The notes under the pieces: generated by a model
Databases searched by the model: none
What the model was told of the DNA's origin: nothing
The model's input: the letters and a program-made list of their open reading frames with translations, nothing else
Program-made: the position numbers and the translations under genes
In this document: positions 1 through 7,287 of the stretch, piece by piece
Layout: every line of letters starts with the position of its first letter
Numbering within the stretch: position 1 is the stretch's first letter
Assembly (NCBI GenBank): GCA_937902055.1
Contig: CALGUJ010000160.1
Location: 1-10,172 of the forward strand
DNA: 10,172 nucleotides
Direction of reading: 5' to 3'
Source: an uncultured Pelolinea sp.
GTDB lineage: Bacteria; Chloroflexota; Anaerolineae; Anaerolineales; Anaerolineaceae

Positions 1-258
1 GTCCAGCGTCATGCCGACTTCGGTCATGTAGCCTTCGAAGCTGCTCTTGCTCAGGTCGGCTTGCAGCGCGGCCAGGATCTCGTCCTGCATGGCGCGGATG
101 GCGCTCTGCAGCTTGTCCAGGGCGATCAGGCGCACCGTGAGCGGCAGCGTCTGCCCGCTATGGAAAAATGTCTTCTGCTTATGGATGATCTCATATGGCT
201 GGATGTCCGGTTGGGTTGGAACAGCATCCATGATGATCGCGTTGTTTTCTTTGAGCAT
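1..258 (-). CDS. Aldehyde dehydrogenase, class 3-like, N-terminal part (runs off left edge)
   Basis: Partial gene, read leftwards and still open at position 1. It would oxidise aldehydes to carboxylic acids with NAD(P)+ in the cytoplasm. The translated piece contains KTFFHSGQTLPLTVRLIAL followed by a helix with LQADLSKSSFEGYMTEVG. This is the usual opening of ALDH3/YwdH/AlkH-type enzymes (F-x-S-G-x-T, an R-x-x-x-L-x-x-L helix, then AL-x-x-DL-x-K-S-x-x-E-x-x-x-T-E-x-G). The cofactor-binding and catalytic Cys/Glu regions lie outside the window. Three in-frame ATGs are possible, at 300, 258 and 231. I chose 258 because a GGGG run lies upstream, whereas 300 has no ribosome-binding site and a TACAAT box sits 3 nt before it. 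The choice is uncertain. It is divergent from the redoxin gene at 492. No neighbour suggests a specific aldehyde. Confidence 0.85.
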   Translation of the reverse strand, partial: MLKENNAIIMDAVPTQPDIQPYEIIHKQKTFFHSGQTLPLTVRLIALDKLQSAIRAMQDEILAALQADLSKSSFEGYMTEVGMTLD

Positions 259-300
259 AACGGTATCCCCGGTTTCTTGAGGTGAGGTTGCGTTTATCAT

Positions 301-491
301 ACCATTGTAGTAGTTAACAAAAATACCTTTCTTTTCAGAAGTTATTCACGCAGGTTTTAACCCCCCGGCCTGCTTTTGGTTCCCAACGATGGATTATTTG
401 CGTTTTGTCAGATATATATACAAACGTGATTGAATTTATATAATATTAATAAAGATTGGCTACAATTTCCGCGGTGAGGTTAAGAGAGGAT
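301..491. promoter_or_regulatory. AT-rich divergent intergenic region (aldehyde dehydrogenase / redoxin unit)
   Basis: About 190 nt between two divergent genes, markedly richer in A+T than the flanking coding DNA. On the plus strand a perfect TATAAT (439-444) and a TACAAT (461-466) could serve as -10 boxes for the redoxin-exporter unit. A TTGTCA at 405-410 resembles a -35 but is 28 nt from the TATAAT, too far to pair with it. On the minus strand a TACAAT lies at 304-309, just before the ATG at 300. A small inverted repeat, GCAGG (350-354) with CCTGC (369-373), is followed by TTTT. Its stem is only 5 bp with a 14-nt loop, so I do not call it a terminator. No known operator was recognised. Confidence 0.45.
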
Positions 492-1091
492 ATGAAAAAA
501 CGTCATTTGTTGAGCTTCAACGACCCCGCGCCGGACGCGCAAGTCCTGAATGTCAAGGGAAAAACCGTCATGTTGTCCAGCTTATGGGGCAAGCGTCCGC
601 TGGTGCTGGCGTTCACGCGCCATTTCGGATGCACGCAATGCAAAGAAATGCTGGATGAACTGGTGGCGGGGCGGGACAAGATCAAAAAAGCCGGCCTGGA
701 TATCGCCGTCATCACCCAGGGCGTCCCGCAGGAAACCGCCCTGTTCATGCGGGCGCACGCCCCCGGGCTGCTGGCGCTCTCCGATCCGCAGCGCGCGGCT
801 TACCGCGCCTACGGGCTGGAGCGCGGAACGCTCTTCCAAACTTTCCTGAATCTGAAAGTATGGCGGGCGATCTCGCGCTCCCGCCGCAAGGGTTATTTGG
901 TGGAAACACCACCGGAAGGGCAGGACGCCATGCAGATGTCGGGCACCTTCATCATCAGCCCGCAGGGGCGCGTGCTGCTGCCTTTTTATTACGACAACAT
1001 CGCCGACCATCCCGCGCTGGATTTGCTGCTGGAAGGCGTGCTTTCCACCGGTTGGGAGCAGCCCTTTGAGGGGCGCATCGGCGCAAAATAG
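492..1091 (+). CDS. Peroxiredoxin-like thiol protein (AhpC/TSA family, PRXL2-type)
   Basis: A predicted 199-residue cytoplasmic thioredoxin-fold protein, likely a thiol peroxidase or reductase. Visible features: an opening SFNDPAPDAQVLNVKGKTV strand region, then LVLAFTRHFGCTQCKEM with a CxxC pair at Cys47 and Cys50. The closing section SGTFIISPQGRVLLPFYYDN is typical of AhpC-TSA_2/PRXL2 proteins. The R-H-F-G-C-x-x-C motif is the hallmark of that group. No signal peptide is seen. The reading frame is open back to a TTG at 456 and a GTG at 474, but the ATG at 492 follows AGAGAGGA and gives the usual family N-terminus. That Shine-Dalgarno is unusually close to the ATG (about 2 nt). The stop is 30 nt before the adaptor gene, so co-transcription with the exporter is likely. 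The substrate is unknown, and family members are often annotated only as redoxin-domain proteins. Confidence 0.82.
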   Translation: MKKRHLLSFNDPAPDAQVLNVKGKTVMLSSLWGKRPLVLAFTRHFGCTQCKEMLDELVAGRDKIKKAGLDIAVITQGVPQETALFMRAHAPGLLALSDPQRAAYRAYGLERGTLFQTFLNLKVWRAISRSRRKGYLVETPPEGQDAMQMSGTFIISPQGRVLLPFYYDNIADHPALDLLLEGVLSTGWEQPFEGRIGAK

Positions 1092-1121
1092 AAGAAATCA
1101 TGCTGATTATGGAGAACTGAA

Positions 1122-2060
1122 ATGAAGAAAATTATCCTTATTTCAATAGCCCTGGTGGTCTCGGCGTTCGCAATAACCGCCTGCGGTGGAAAATCGGCCG
1201 CGGACGCGGCGGTTGCCGAACCCAGCCGCTTGATCGCTGAAGGGCGTCTGCTGCCGGTGAAGGCGCTGGATATGTCTTTCACGGTGGCGGGGCAGGTTGC
1301 CAGCGTATTCGTCAAGGAAGGCGATGCCGTGAAGAAAGACCAAAAACTGGCTGCGTTGGTGGACGTGCCCGAAGCGCAGGCTCGCCTGGCCGCCGCCCAA
1401 CAGGAACTGGTGGACGCGCAGATCGCGCTGGACGATTACAAAGCCTCCGCCGGGGTGAACATTCCCCAAAGCGAATTGAACGTGATCCTCACGCGCAGCA
1501 AATTCAAGACTGCCCGCGATAATTACCTCAACGGCCGTTCGACTGAACGCAAGGCGCGCATGGACGAAGCCGAAGCCAAGTTGATCCTGGCGGAAGCCGA
1601 CCATGTCGAGCTGGTGGATAACGGGGGGTTGGATCCCGACCAGGTAGCCCAACTGGAAGCGCGCCTGGCAGCCGCCAAGGCGGCGGTCAACAGCGCCCAG
1701 GCGGACGTGGACGCCCTGACGCTCAAAGCCACCATCCCCGGAACGGTGGTGGATGTCAATCTCACCCAGGGCCAGCAGGTTGCCGCCGGCGAACTGGTGA
1801 TGGCTGTGGCGGACTATTCCAAATGGATCGTCGAAACCGACAGCCTGACCGAAACGGAAGTGGTGCAGGTCAGCGAGGGCCAGGAAGTGGAAGTTGTCCT
1901 GGATGCCTTGCCGGATTCCACCCTCAAGGGAGTGGTCACCCACATCAACAAGCGCTTTGAGGAAAAGCGCGGCGATATCACGTACACCGTTACGGTGGCG
2001 CTTTCGCAAACCGACCCTTTGATGCGCTGGGGTATGACGGCTGCCGTTTATTTCAATTAA
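1122..2060 (+). CDS. Lipoprotein HlyD/MacA-type adaptor subunit of ABC exporter
   Basis: 312 residues. The N-terminus is a lipoprotein signal: two lysines, a hydrophobic stretch and ITAC-GG, placing the lipidated cysteine at residue 21. A first half of a biotinyl-lipoyl-like domain follows (about 40-85, with FTVAGQVASVFVKEGDAVKK). Next comes an Ala/Glu/Gln-rich coiled-coil hairpin (about 86-200), then the second lipoyl half (ATIPGTVVDVNLTQGQQV) and a beta-barrel region to the C-terminus. This is the standard domain order of membrane-fusion proteins. It would bridge the permease to the outside, or to an outer-membrane partner if one exists. The ATG at 1122 follows GGAG at 1111-1114 with 7-nt spacing. 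The permease gene starts 16 nt after the stop. Substrate cannot be inferred. No TolC-like gene is present in the window. Confidence 0.85.
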   Translation: MKKIILISIALVVSAFAITACGGKSAADAAVAEPSRLIAEGRLLPVKALDMSFTVAGQVASVFVKEGDAVKKDQKLAALVDVPEAQARLAAAQQELVDAQIALDDYKASAGVNIPQSELNVILTRSKFKTARDNYLNGRSTERKARMDEAEAKLILAEADHVELVDNGGLDPDQVAQLEARLAAAKAAVNSAQADVDALTLKATIPGTVVDVNLTQGQQVAAGELVMAVADYSKWIVETDSLTETEVVQVSEGQEVEVVLDALPDSTLKGVVTHINKRFEEKRGDITYTVTVALSQTDPLMRWGMTAAVYFN

Positions 2061-2076
2061 CCGACCAGGAGAGGAT

Positions 2077-3252
2077 ATGAAACAGGTCTTGGGAATTTCT
2101 GCCTACCTGGCAGTAAAAGAAATTTGGCGGAATCGGGCGCGTTTCCTGCTGGTGAGCCTGGTGATTGCCCTGATCACGCTGCTGGTGCTGTTCATCGCGG
2201 CGCTGGGCGAAGGCCTGGGCAATGGCAACCGGGAATATCTCTCGAAGTTGGACGCCCAATTGATCGCCTATCAGGCCAAATCGGATTACCTGATCTCCGC
2301 CAGCCGCCTGGACCGCGACCGCCTGGCTTCCATCCGGCGCGTGGCGGGCGTGCAGGACGTGGGCATGCTGGGCACGGCCAATGCCAACATTATCCTGCCG
2401 GGCGGCGGGGAACCGCTCAAGGCAGCCCTGCTGGGCATCGAACCCGGTCATGTCGGCGAACCGCCGGTGGTGCAGGGCCGGCCGTTGAGCACCAAGTTGG
2501 CGGATGAAGTCATCATCGACCGCAGCACCGCCTTGCGCAGCGGCCTGCAGGTGGGCGATCCATTGAGCATACGGGTAACCCAGGGTACCCGGGACGAATT
2601 CTACGAGCTGCGCGTGGTCGGCATCAGCGACGGGCAGCAATATGCGCTGCAGCCCTCGATTTTCGTTCCCTTTTTCACCTGGGAACAGGTGCGCCCCAAA
2701 TCGGAAGCCGAAGTCAACAGCGGCAATGATCCGGTAGGCAACGTTATCTTGATAAAAGTGAAGGATCCCGCGCAGGCGGAAAGCGTGAGCCAGCGCATCG
2801 CCGCGCAGGTGAATAACATCGAAATTGCCACAGTTGCCGCCGCCATCCAGGCGCTGCCGGGATATTCAGCGCAGCAGAGTACGCTCAACACCCAGGGCGG
2901 ATTCACCCTCTTCATCGGTTTGTTGGTGATCGGCGGGTTTTTCCAGATCCAGATTCTACAGAAGGTGGCCCAGATCGGTGTGTTGAAGGCTATCGGCACC
3001 ACCAACACCATCGTGGCGGCCACATTTGTCATCCAGATTTCGCTGGTGACCTTGATCGGCGTCGCGATTGGCGGATTGCTATCTTTCCTGTTCTCGCTCA
3101 CTTTCCCGCCCACCGTCCCGATTGTTTTCAACGGCACTACTTCGGCCATTGCCATCGCTGCCCTGCTGTTGATCGGCCCTCTGGGGGGTCTCGTTTCGAT
3201 TCGCTATGCGGTGCGCATTGAACCGCTCAAGGCTTTGGGACTTTCGATATGA
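2077..3252 (+). CDS. ABC exporter permease, MacB/DevC/FtsX type
   Basis: 391 residues with four predicted membrane helices: about 22-44, 275-297, 312-340 and 355-376. A large extracytoplasmic domain (about 45-274) separates the first two. This is the type VII (MacB/FtsX/LolCE) fold, where the ATPase drives movement of the external domain rather than forming a classical channel. The motif VAQIGVLKAIGTTN (298-310) after helix 2 is the family's cytoplasmic coupling element. The C-terminal RIEPLKALG is also typical. The length (391) is close to DevC permeases. The start is well supported by AGGAG at 2067-2071, 5 nt before the ATG. The last four bases, ATGA, are shared with the ATPase start, indicating translational coupling. 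It would dimerise and pair with the adaptor upstream and the ATPase downstream. Confidence 0.87.
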   Translation: MKQVLGISAYLAVKEIWRNRARFLLVSLVIALITLLVLFIAALGEGLGNGNREYLSKLDAQLIAYQAKSDYLISASRLDRDRLASIRRVAGVQDVGMLGTANANIILPGGGEPLKAALLGIEPGHVGEPPVVQGRPLSTKLADEVIIDRSTALRSGLQVGDPLSIRVTQGTRDEFYELRVVGISDGQQYALQPSIFVPFFTWEQVRPKSEAEVNSGNDPVGNVILIKVKDPAQAESVSQRIAAQVNNIEIATVAAAIQALPGYSAQQSTLNTQGGFTLFIGLLVIGGFFQIQILQKVAQIGVLKAIGTTNTIVAATFVIQISLVTLIGVAIGGLLSFLFSLTFPPTVPIVFNGTTSAIAIAALLLIGPLGGLVSIRYAVRIEPLKALGLSI

Positions 3253-3986
3253 AAAACACATCCTACTCCATCGAAACCAGGTCCATCATCAAGACTTATC
3301 AAAGCGATTTCGGCGTCATTCAGGCGGTAGACGACGTTTCCCTGCAGGTCAGCCCGGGTGAGTTTGTGGCGCTGGTGGGACCGAGCGGTTCCGGCAAGAC
3401 CACCATGCTCTCTATCCTGGCAGCTTTACTGAAACCCACTTCAGGCAACATTTTACTGGACGGGCAGGACATCAGCGCGATGAGTGAAACGGAGCGCGTC
3501 GCCTTGCGCCGCGAAAAGATCGGCTTTACCTTTCAGGCCAATAACCTGCTGCCCTACCTGACGGCAGTGGAGAACGTGGAATTGATGCTGCGCTTGAACA
3601 ACAGGCTGGATAAGGCCGGTTCCCTGCGCGCGCAGGAATTGCTGGCGCGCCTGGGCCTCGGCCAGCGCCTGAACAACCTGACCGGGCAGTTATCCGGCGG
3701 CCAGCAGCAGCGCGTGGCCATCGCGCGCGCCCTGATCCACAATCCCAGTTTGGTGCTGGCCGATGAACCCACCGCCAGCCTGGATACGGAACGCGCCTAT
3801 CAGGTGGTGGAGACTTTCGCCGGATTGATCCACGAACAGAACCGCGCCGGCATCATGGTCACGCATGACCTGCGCATGTGCGAGTTCGTCGACCGCGTGC
3901 TGCAAATGCGCGATGGCAAACTGGTGGCCATGTATAACGACAGGAAGTCGATCATGAAACTGGTGAATTCCCGCGCGGGGGATTGA
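3249..3986 (+). CDS. ABC exporter ATPase, MacB/LolD/DevA type
   Basis: 245 residues, a complete nucleotide-binding domain. Walker A GPSGSGKT is at 44-51, the Q-loop glutamine at 96 ([13 protein letters not shown]), the signature LSGGQQQR at 148-155, Walker B with VLADEPT (catalytic Glu173), the D-loop ASLD and the H-loop histidine at 206 (VTHD). All key residues are present, so it should be active. The FQxxNLLPxLTAxEN stretch is characteristic of the MacB/LolD/DevA subfamily that partners type VII permeases. Its start overlaps the permease stop (ATGA), so no separate ribosome-binding site is needed. A short tail after the H-loop (about 220-245) is normal for this group. The stop codon is separated by a single base from the stop of the convergent membrane-protein gene, leaving no room for a terminator between them. 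Confidence 0.9.
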   Translation: MKNTSYSIETRSIIKTYQSDFGVIQAVDDVSLQVSPGEFVALVGPSGSGKTTMLSILAALLKPTSGNILLDGQDISAMSETERVALRREKIGFTFQANNLLPYLTAVENVELMLRLNNRLDKAGSLRAQELLARLGLGQRLNNLTGQLSGGQQQRVAIARALIHNPSLVLADEPTASLDTERAYQVVETFAGLIHEQNRAGIMVTHDLRMCEFVDRVLQMRDGKLVAMYNDRKSIMKLVNSRAGD

Positions 3987-3987
3987 G

Positions 3988-4725
3988 TTAACGGTTGACG
4001 TTGATCAGGACAGTTTGAAATTGCTCGCGGATGTAAGCCAACAGCGCGGAAATAAAGACAATCGTGCCGCTCAACTCCAACAATTCTTCAACGGTTGAGA
4101 GCATACTGAAACCAAAATTTTTCACCCCCTCCGCGCTGGCGAGTTCGCCCCCCAGCATCTCGAAACCCACCGCGCCGCCCAGGTAAAGCGCGGCGCCCAG
4201 CAGGAATGCGCGCCTGGTTTTGGCGGGCAGATCGATGATGAAGCGCGCGAAAAACAAACCGAGCAGGGCGATACCGGCTAGGGCGGGAACGATCCAGGTG
4301 AAATAGAAAATACCCGGTTGGCTGCTTCCCAGCAGCCTTCCCATGGGCGCCATCAGCAGTTCGTGGATGGATGCGCCTTCGTCGAAGGCCATGAAAGCGA
4401 ATCCGGCTGCCAGGACGTACCATTGGGCTGCATACCGTGCTTGCGCCTGCTTCTTGTGCGCGGCGATCAAGACCAGCAAGGCGGCCGCGATGAACAACAA
4501 AATGAAAGCATAAATACTGGGAATGCTTAACTCGGTGTCCATGTCCACCACAGATATCAAGCCGGCCATGTTTTCCGTCGGTGCGTTAAATTTCAGGTAT
4601 CTGACGCTGAGGCTGACCAGGGCCAATATAAAAGAGATGGCCTCGAGTTTCCAGGCAAGCTTTTTTGGGTTTATGTTTACCCTGAATTTTGATCGATCGT
4701 TAGCGGCTGACGGATTTTGTGGCAT
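3988..4725 (-). CDS. Uncharacterised six-helix membrane protein, last gene of the pst operon
   Basis: 245 residues, not recognised as a named protein. The N-terminal 22 residues are polar and basic. Predicted membrane helices lie at about 25-43, 68-90, 100-114, 139-162, 173-192 and 212-232. Charged residues cluster in or beside helices: FAFMAFDEGASIHE (Asp115, Glu116, His121, Glu122), GFEMLGGE (Glu189) and STVEELLELSG (Glu213, Glu214, Glu217). Such Asp/Glu/His patterns in a membrane protein suggest a metal or proton site, but this is inference. I believe similar DExxxIHE multipass proteins of unknown function occur in other bacteria, from memory only. The gene starts 28 nt after the pstB stop on the same strand, so it is probably co-transcribed with the phosphate importer. 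Its own ribosome-binding site is weak (AGG about 9-10 nt upstream). Confidence 0.75.
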   Translation of the reverse strand: MPQNPSAANDRSKFRVNINPKKLAWKLEAISFILALVSLSVRYLKFNAPTENMAGLISVVDMDTELSIPSIYAFILLFIAAALLVLIAAHKKQAQARYAAQWYVLAAGFAFMAFDEGASIHELLMAPMGRLLGSSQPGIFYFTWIVPALAGIALLGLFFARFIIDLPAKTRRAFLLGAALYLGGAVGFEMLGGELASAEGVKNFGFSMLSTVEELLELSGTIVFISALLAYIREQFQTVLINVNR

Positions 4726-4753
4726 TTTGGCGAACCTGTCTGCAAGGGCTGCG

Positions 4754-5515
4754 TTAACCGAAACGCCCCTGCACGTAATCCTGGCTGCGTTTATCTTTGG
4801 GATTCATGAACATTTCGATGCCGCCCGAGTATTCCACCAGTTCACCCTGCAGGAAAAAAGCGGCGTAGTCGGACATACGCGCGGCTTGCTGTTGGTTATG
4901 CGGCGCCAGCAGGATGGTGTAATCTTTCTTGGCTTCCTGCAGGAATTCCTCGATCTTGGCGGTGGAAACCGGGTCCAGGGCGGAGGTGGGTTCATCAAGC
5001 ATGATCGCTTCCGGTTCCAGCGCCAGCACGCGCGCCAGGCACAGGCGCTGCTGCTGCCCGCCTGAAAGCGAAGCCGCCGGATCGTCCAGCCGGTCGTAGA
5101 TCTCATCCCATAACACTGCCTGTTTCAATGCCTTCTCCACGCGCGCGCGCAGTTCGTCTTTATCGCGCATACCAGCCACTTCCAGGCCGAAACTGATGTT
5201 TTGGAAGATGGTCAGCGGCAGGGGAATGGGCCGCGAAAAAACCACGCCGATGCGCCGGCGCAAGCCGACTACGTCCAATCCGCCTTCCAGAATATCCAAA
5301 TTGCCCATGCGCACTTCCCCGCTCATCTCCTCCACGTCGGAGAGGTCGATCAGGCGGTTGAGTACTTTGAGTAACGATGATTTTCCACCCCCCGCGGGTC
5401 CGAAGACCACCGTGATGGCGTTGGGCTGGATATCCAGGCTGACGTGCTTCAGCGCTTCCTTGCCATCGGAATAGCGCAGGTACAGGTCGCGGATGGTGAT
5501 CTTGGCTTCCGGCAT
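4754..5515 (-). CDS. pstB: Phosphate ABC importer ATPase PstB
   Basis: 253 residues. It hydrolyses ATP to drive phosphate uptake through PstC/PstA at the inner face of the membrane. Walker A is GPAGGGKS (39-46), signature LSGGQQQR (150-157), Walker B IMLDEPTSALDP with Glu175, and H-loop His206 in APHNQQQAARMSD, which matches the PstB-specific HNxQQAxRxSD pattern. The Q-loop is abnormal: the family has VFQ(K/R)PxPxP, but here it reads VVFSRPIPLP, with Ser94 (codon TCG) replacing glutamine. The usual VTH before the H-loop asparagine is APH. Start choice: AGGAGG lies 8 nt before the ATG at 5515 and only 2 nt before another ATG at 5521. The pstA stop overlaps the 5515 ATG as TAATG, so 5515 is preferred. 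The gene is otherwise of normal length. Confidence 0.93.
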   Translation of the reverse strand: MPEAKITIRDLYLRYSDGKEALKHVSLDIQPNAITVVFGPAGGGKSSLLKVLNRLIDLSDVEEMSGEVRMGNLDILEGGLDVVGLRRRIGVVFSRPIPLPLTIFQNISFGLEVAGMRDKDELRARVEKALKQAVLWDEIYDRLDDPAASLSGGQQQRLCLARVLALEPEAIMLDEPTSALDPVSTAKIEEFLQEAKKDYTILLAPHNQQQAARMSDYAAFFLQGELVEYSGGIEMFMNPKDKRSQDYVQGRFG

Positions 5516-6399
5516 TACCATTGCCTCCTGGCGCGGGCGCGCGAGCGGATGAGCGAAGCGATCAGGTTCATGCCCAGCACAAAAGCCAGCAGCACCAGCA
5601 CGGTGCCGTACTGAATGCCGGACGGCATGCCCGGCACCTGGGTGGAGATCACGTAGATGTGATAAGGCAGCGCCATGGTCGCATCCATGGGCGAGCCGGG
5701 CAGGTGCGGCAGGAAGAAGGTGGCGCCGGTGAAGAGGATTGGCGCCGTTTCGCCAACCGCGCGCTCCAACCCCAGGATGATGCCGGTCACAATGCCGGGC
5801 AGCGCTTGCGGCAGGATGACGCGCCGGATGGTTTGCCACTGCGTGCCGCCCAGTGATACGCCCACCACGCGGAAACGGTAAGGCACGCTGCGCAGGGATT
5901 CTTCGGTGGTGCTGATGATCACCGGCAGCGTCATGATGGAAAGCGTCAGCGAGGCGGAAAGAATGCTGATGCCGAAGTTGAAAAATAACACGAACAATCC
6001 CAAGCCGAACAGGCCGTATACCACCGATGGCACGCCGGCCAGGCTGACGATGGCGATGCGGATCAGGCGTGTCCAGCGGTTATCCGCGGCGTACTCCGAG
6101 AGGTAAATGCCGGCGGCAATTCCCAACGGGATTGAAAAGGCCGCCGTTCCGATCATCAGGTAGAAAGTACCCACGATAGCCGGCAGAATGCCCCCGGCGC
6201 GCATGCCGTCGCTGGGCATGGCGGTCAGGAATTCCCAGGTGATGCTCCCGGCGCCTTTGAAGACGATGTAAGCGATGATCCCCAGGATTGGCAGGATGGT
6301 GATCAGCGTGATCAGGCGGATGAAGCTGAAACCGGCTTTTTGCGCGTTCTGCTTGCTGAGCGCGTAGAACGGTTTTTTGTACTGCGGATACTCGATCAT
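5515..6399 (-). CDS. pstA: Phosphate ABC importer permease PstA
   Basis: 294 residues forming one half of the phosphate channel in the cytoplasmic membrane. A cytoplasmic N-terminus (1-25) is followed by about six hydrophobic helices, the first at about 26-47. The PstA-type segment GGILPAIVGTFYLM and the AGVPSVVYGLFGLGLF helix (121-136) are present. The coupling loop at 177-203 (VVGVSLGGTQWQTIRRVILP) contacts PstB, with the conserved G and I-x-x-x-x-LP spacing. LERAVGETAPILFTG (211-225) is a PstA hallmark. The start ATG at 6399 overlaps the pstC stop as ATGA and is preceded by AGGTGG about 4 nt upstream. The stop TAA overlaps the pstB start as TAATG. Translation is therefore coupled on both sides. 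Confidence 0.94.
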   Translation of the reverse strand: MIEYPQYKKPFYALSKQNAQKAGFSFIRLITLITILPILGIIAYIVFKGAGSITWEFLTAMPSDGMRAGGILPAIVGTFYLMIGTAAFSIPLGIAAGIYLSEYAADNRWTRLIRIAIVSLAGVPSVVYGLFGLGLFVLFFNFGISILSASLTLSIMTLPVIISTTEESLRSVPYRFRVVGVSLGGTQWQTIRRVILPQALPGIVTGIILGLERAVGETAPILFTGATFFLPHLPGSPMDATMALPYHIYVISTQVPGMPSGIQYGTVLVLLAFVLGMNLIASLIRSRARARRQW

Positions 6400-7280
6400 G
6401 AAACCACCTGACCTTTCTCCTGTTTGGTTTTTTCCTGCAGCGAACTGGAGGAAATATTGATCATTAGTGAGAAGATGAAAAGGATAATGCCGATGAAGAA
6501 TAACACGTGGTAGTGCACGCTGCTGCTGGCAACCTCGCCCATTTCCGAAGCGATGGTGGCGGTCATGGTGCGCACGGGCATGATGATCGATTTCAATCCT
6601 GCGAAGGATGTGGGGGCATTGCCGGTGACCATCATCACGGCCATGGTTTCGCCCAGCGAGCGCCCGATACCCAGCATCACGGCGGTCATTAAACCGCTGC
6701 GCGCCGAGGGCATCACCACGCCCCAAATGGTCTGCCACTGTGTGGCTCCCAGCGCGTAGGAAGCGTCGCGGTAGGAATTCGGCACCGCGTACAGCGCGTC
6801 CTCCGCGATCGAGACGATCGAGGGAATGGCGATCAACGCCAGCAGGACGGCGCCGCTCAACGCGGTCAGGCCGGTGGGCAAGTTCAGGAAAGTGCGCAGG
6901 AAGGGCGATAGCGCCTGGATGCCGATAAAGCCCAGCACGACCGAAGGAATACCCGCCATGATCTCAACCGTGGGTTTCAGAATCTCTTTGACTTTTTTGG
7001 GCGCGATCTCGCCGATGTAAATTGCGGTGCCCACTCCCAACGGCAGGGCGATCAGGATGGAAGTGAGCGTGACCACCAGCGACCCGGAGATCAGCGGCAG
7101 GATGCCGAATAATTCCTCGATCGGGTACCAGCGGATGCTGAACAAATTTTTGAAGGAAACTTCGCCGAGCGCCGGCAGACCTTCTTTGACCAGAAAGAAG
7201 AAAATCAGCAGGATGAACAGGATGCTGGACGAACCGGCGATCTTGATCGAATTGGCGATGAGTCTCTCTGATCTTTTCAT
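6396..7280 (-). CDS. pstC: Phosphate ABC importer permease PstC
   Basis: 294 residues, the partner of PstA in the phosphate channel. The first helix is at about 15-32. It is followed by an external segment with WYPIEELFGILPLISGSL, which is characteristic of PstC. The membrane core contains ETAPKK-like EIAPKKVKEILKP (91-103), AGIPSVVLGFIG (109-120) and the coupling loop RDASYALGATQWQTIWGVVM (171-190). GRSLGETMAVMMVTGN (206-221) is also PstC-typical. Start chosen at 7280 (MKRSERLIAN). An in-frame ATG at 7307 would place nine extra residues inside the pstS end and has less support. GGAG lies about 10 nt upstream of 7280. The gene begins 7 nt after the pstS stop and its own stop overlaps pstA. 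Confidence 0.93.
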   Translation of the reverse strand: MKRSERLIANSIKIAGSSSILFILLIFFFLVKEGLPALGEVSFKNLFSIRWYPIEELFGILPLISGSLVVTLTSILIALPLGVGTAIYIGEIAPKKVKEILKPTVEIMAGIPSVVLGFIGIQALSPFLRTFLNLPTGLTALSGAVLLALIAIPSIVSIAEDALYAVPNSYRDASYALGATQWQTIWGVVMPSARSGLMTAVMLGIGRSLGETMAVMMVTGNAPTSFAGLKSIIMPVRTMTATIASEMGEVASSSVHYHVLFFIGIILFIFSLMINISSSSLQEKTKQEKGQVVS

Positions 7281-7287
7281 GCCCGTC

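Noticed and set aside
456..491. Extension of the redoxin gene to a TTG at 456 or GTG at 474
   Set aside because: Neither has a ribosome-binding site, the extra residues do not match the family, and the ATG at 492 follows AGAGAGGA.
1143..2009. Long open frame (288 codons) antisense to the adaptor gene
   Set aside because: It lies wholly opposite a well-supported gene, is rich in His, Arg and Gln as expected from a GC-biased antisense frame, and has no family character.
2053..3155. Two open frames antisense to the permease gene (2053-2640 and 2601-3155)
   Set aside because: The permease is a complete FtsX-type protein with coupled start and stop; the antisense products show no domains.
4523..5065. 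180-codon plus-strand frame spanning the start of the membrane protein and the end of pstB
   Set aside because: It lies opposite two supported genes and has no recognisable motif or ribosome-binding site.
5516..5839. Upstream extension of pstB to an ATG at 5839
   Set aside because: The added residues are an out-of-frame reading of pstA; AGGAGG and the TAATG overlap place the start at 5515.
6400..6738. Upstream extension of pstA to 6738
   Set aside because: The extension is an out-of-frame reading of pstC; the ATGA overlap and AGGTGG support 6399.
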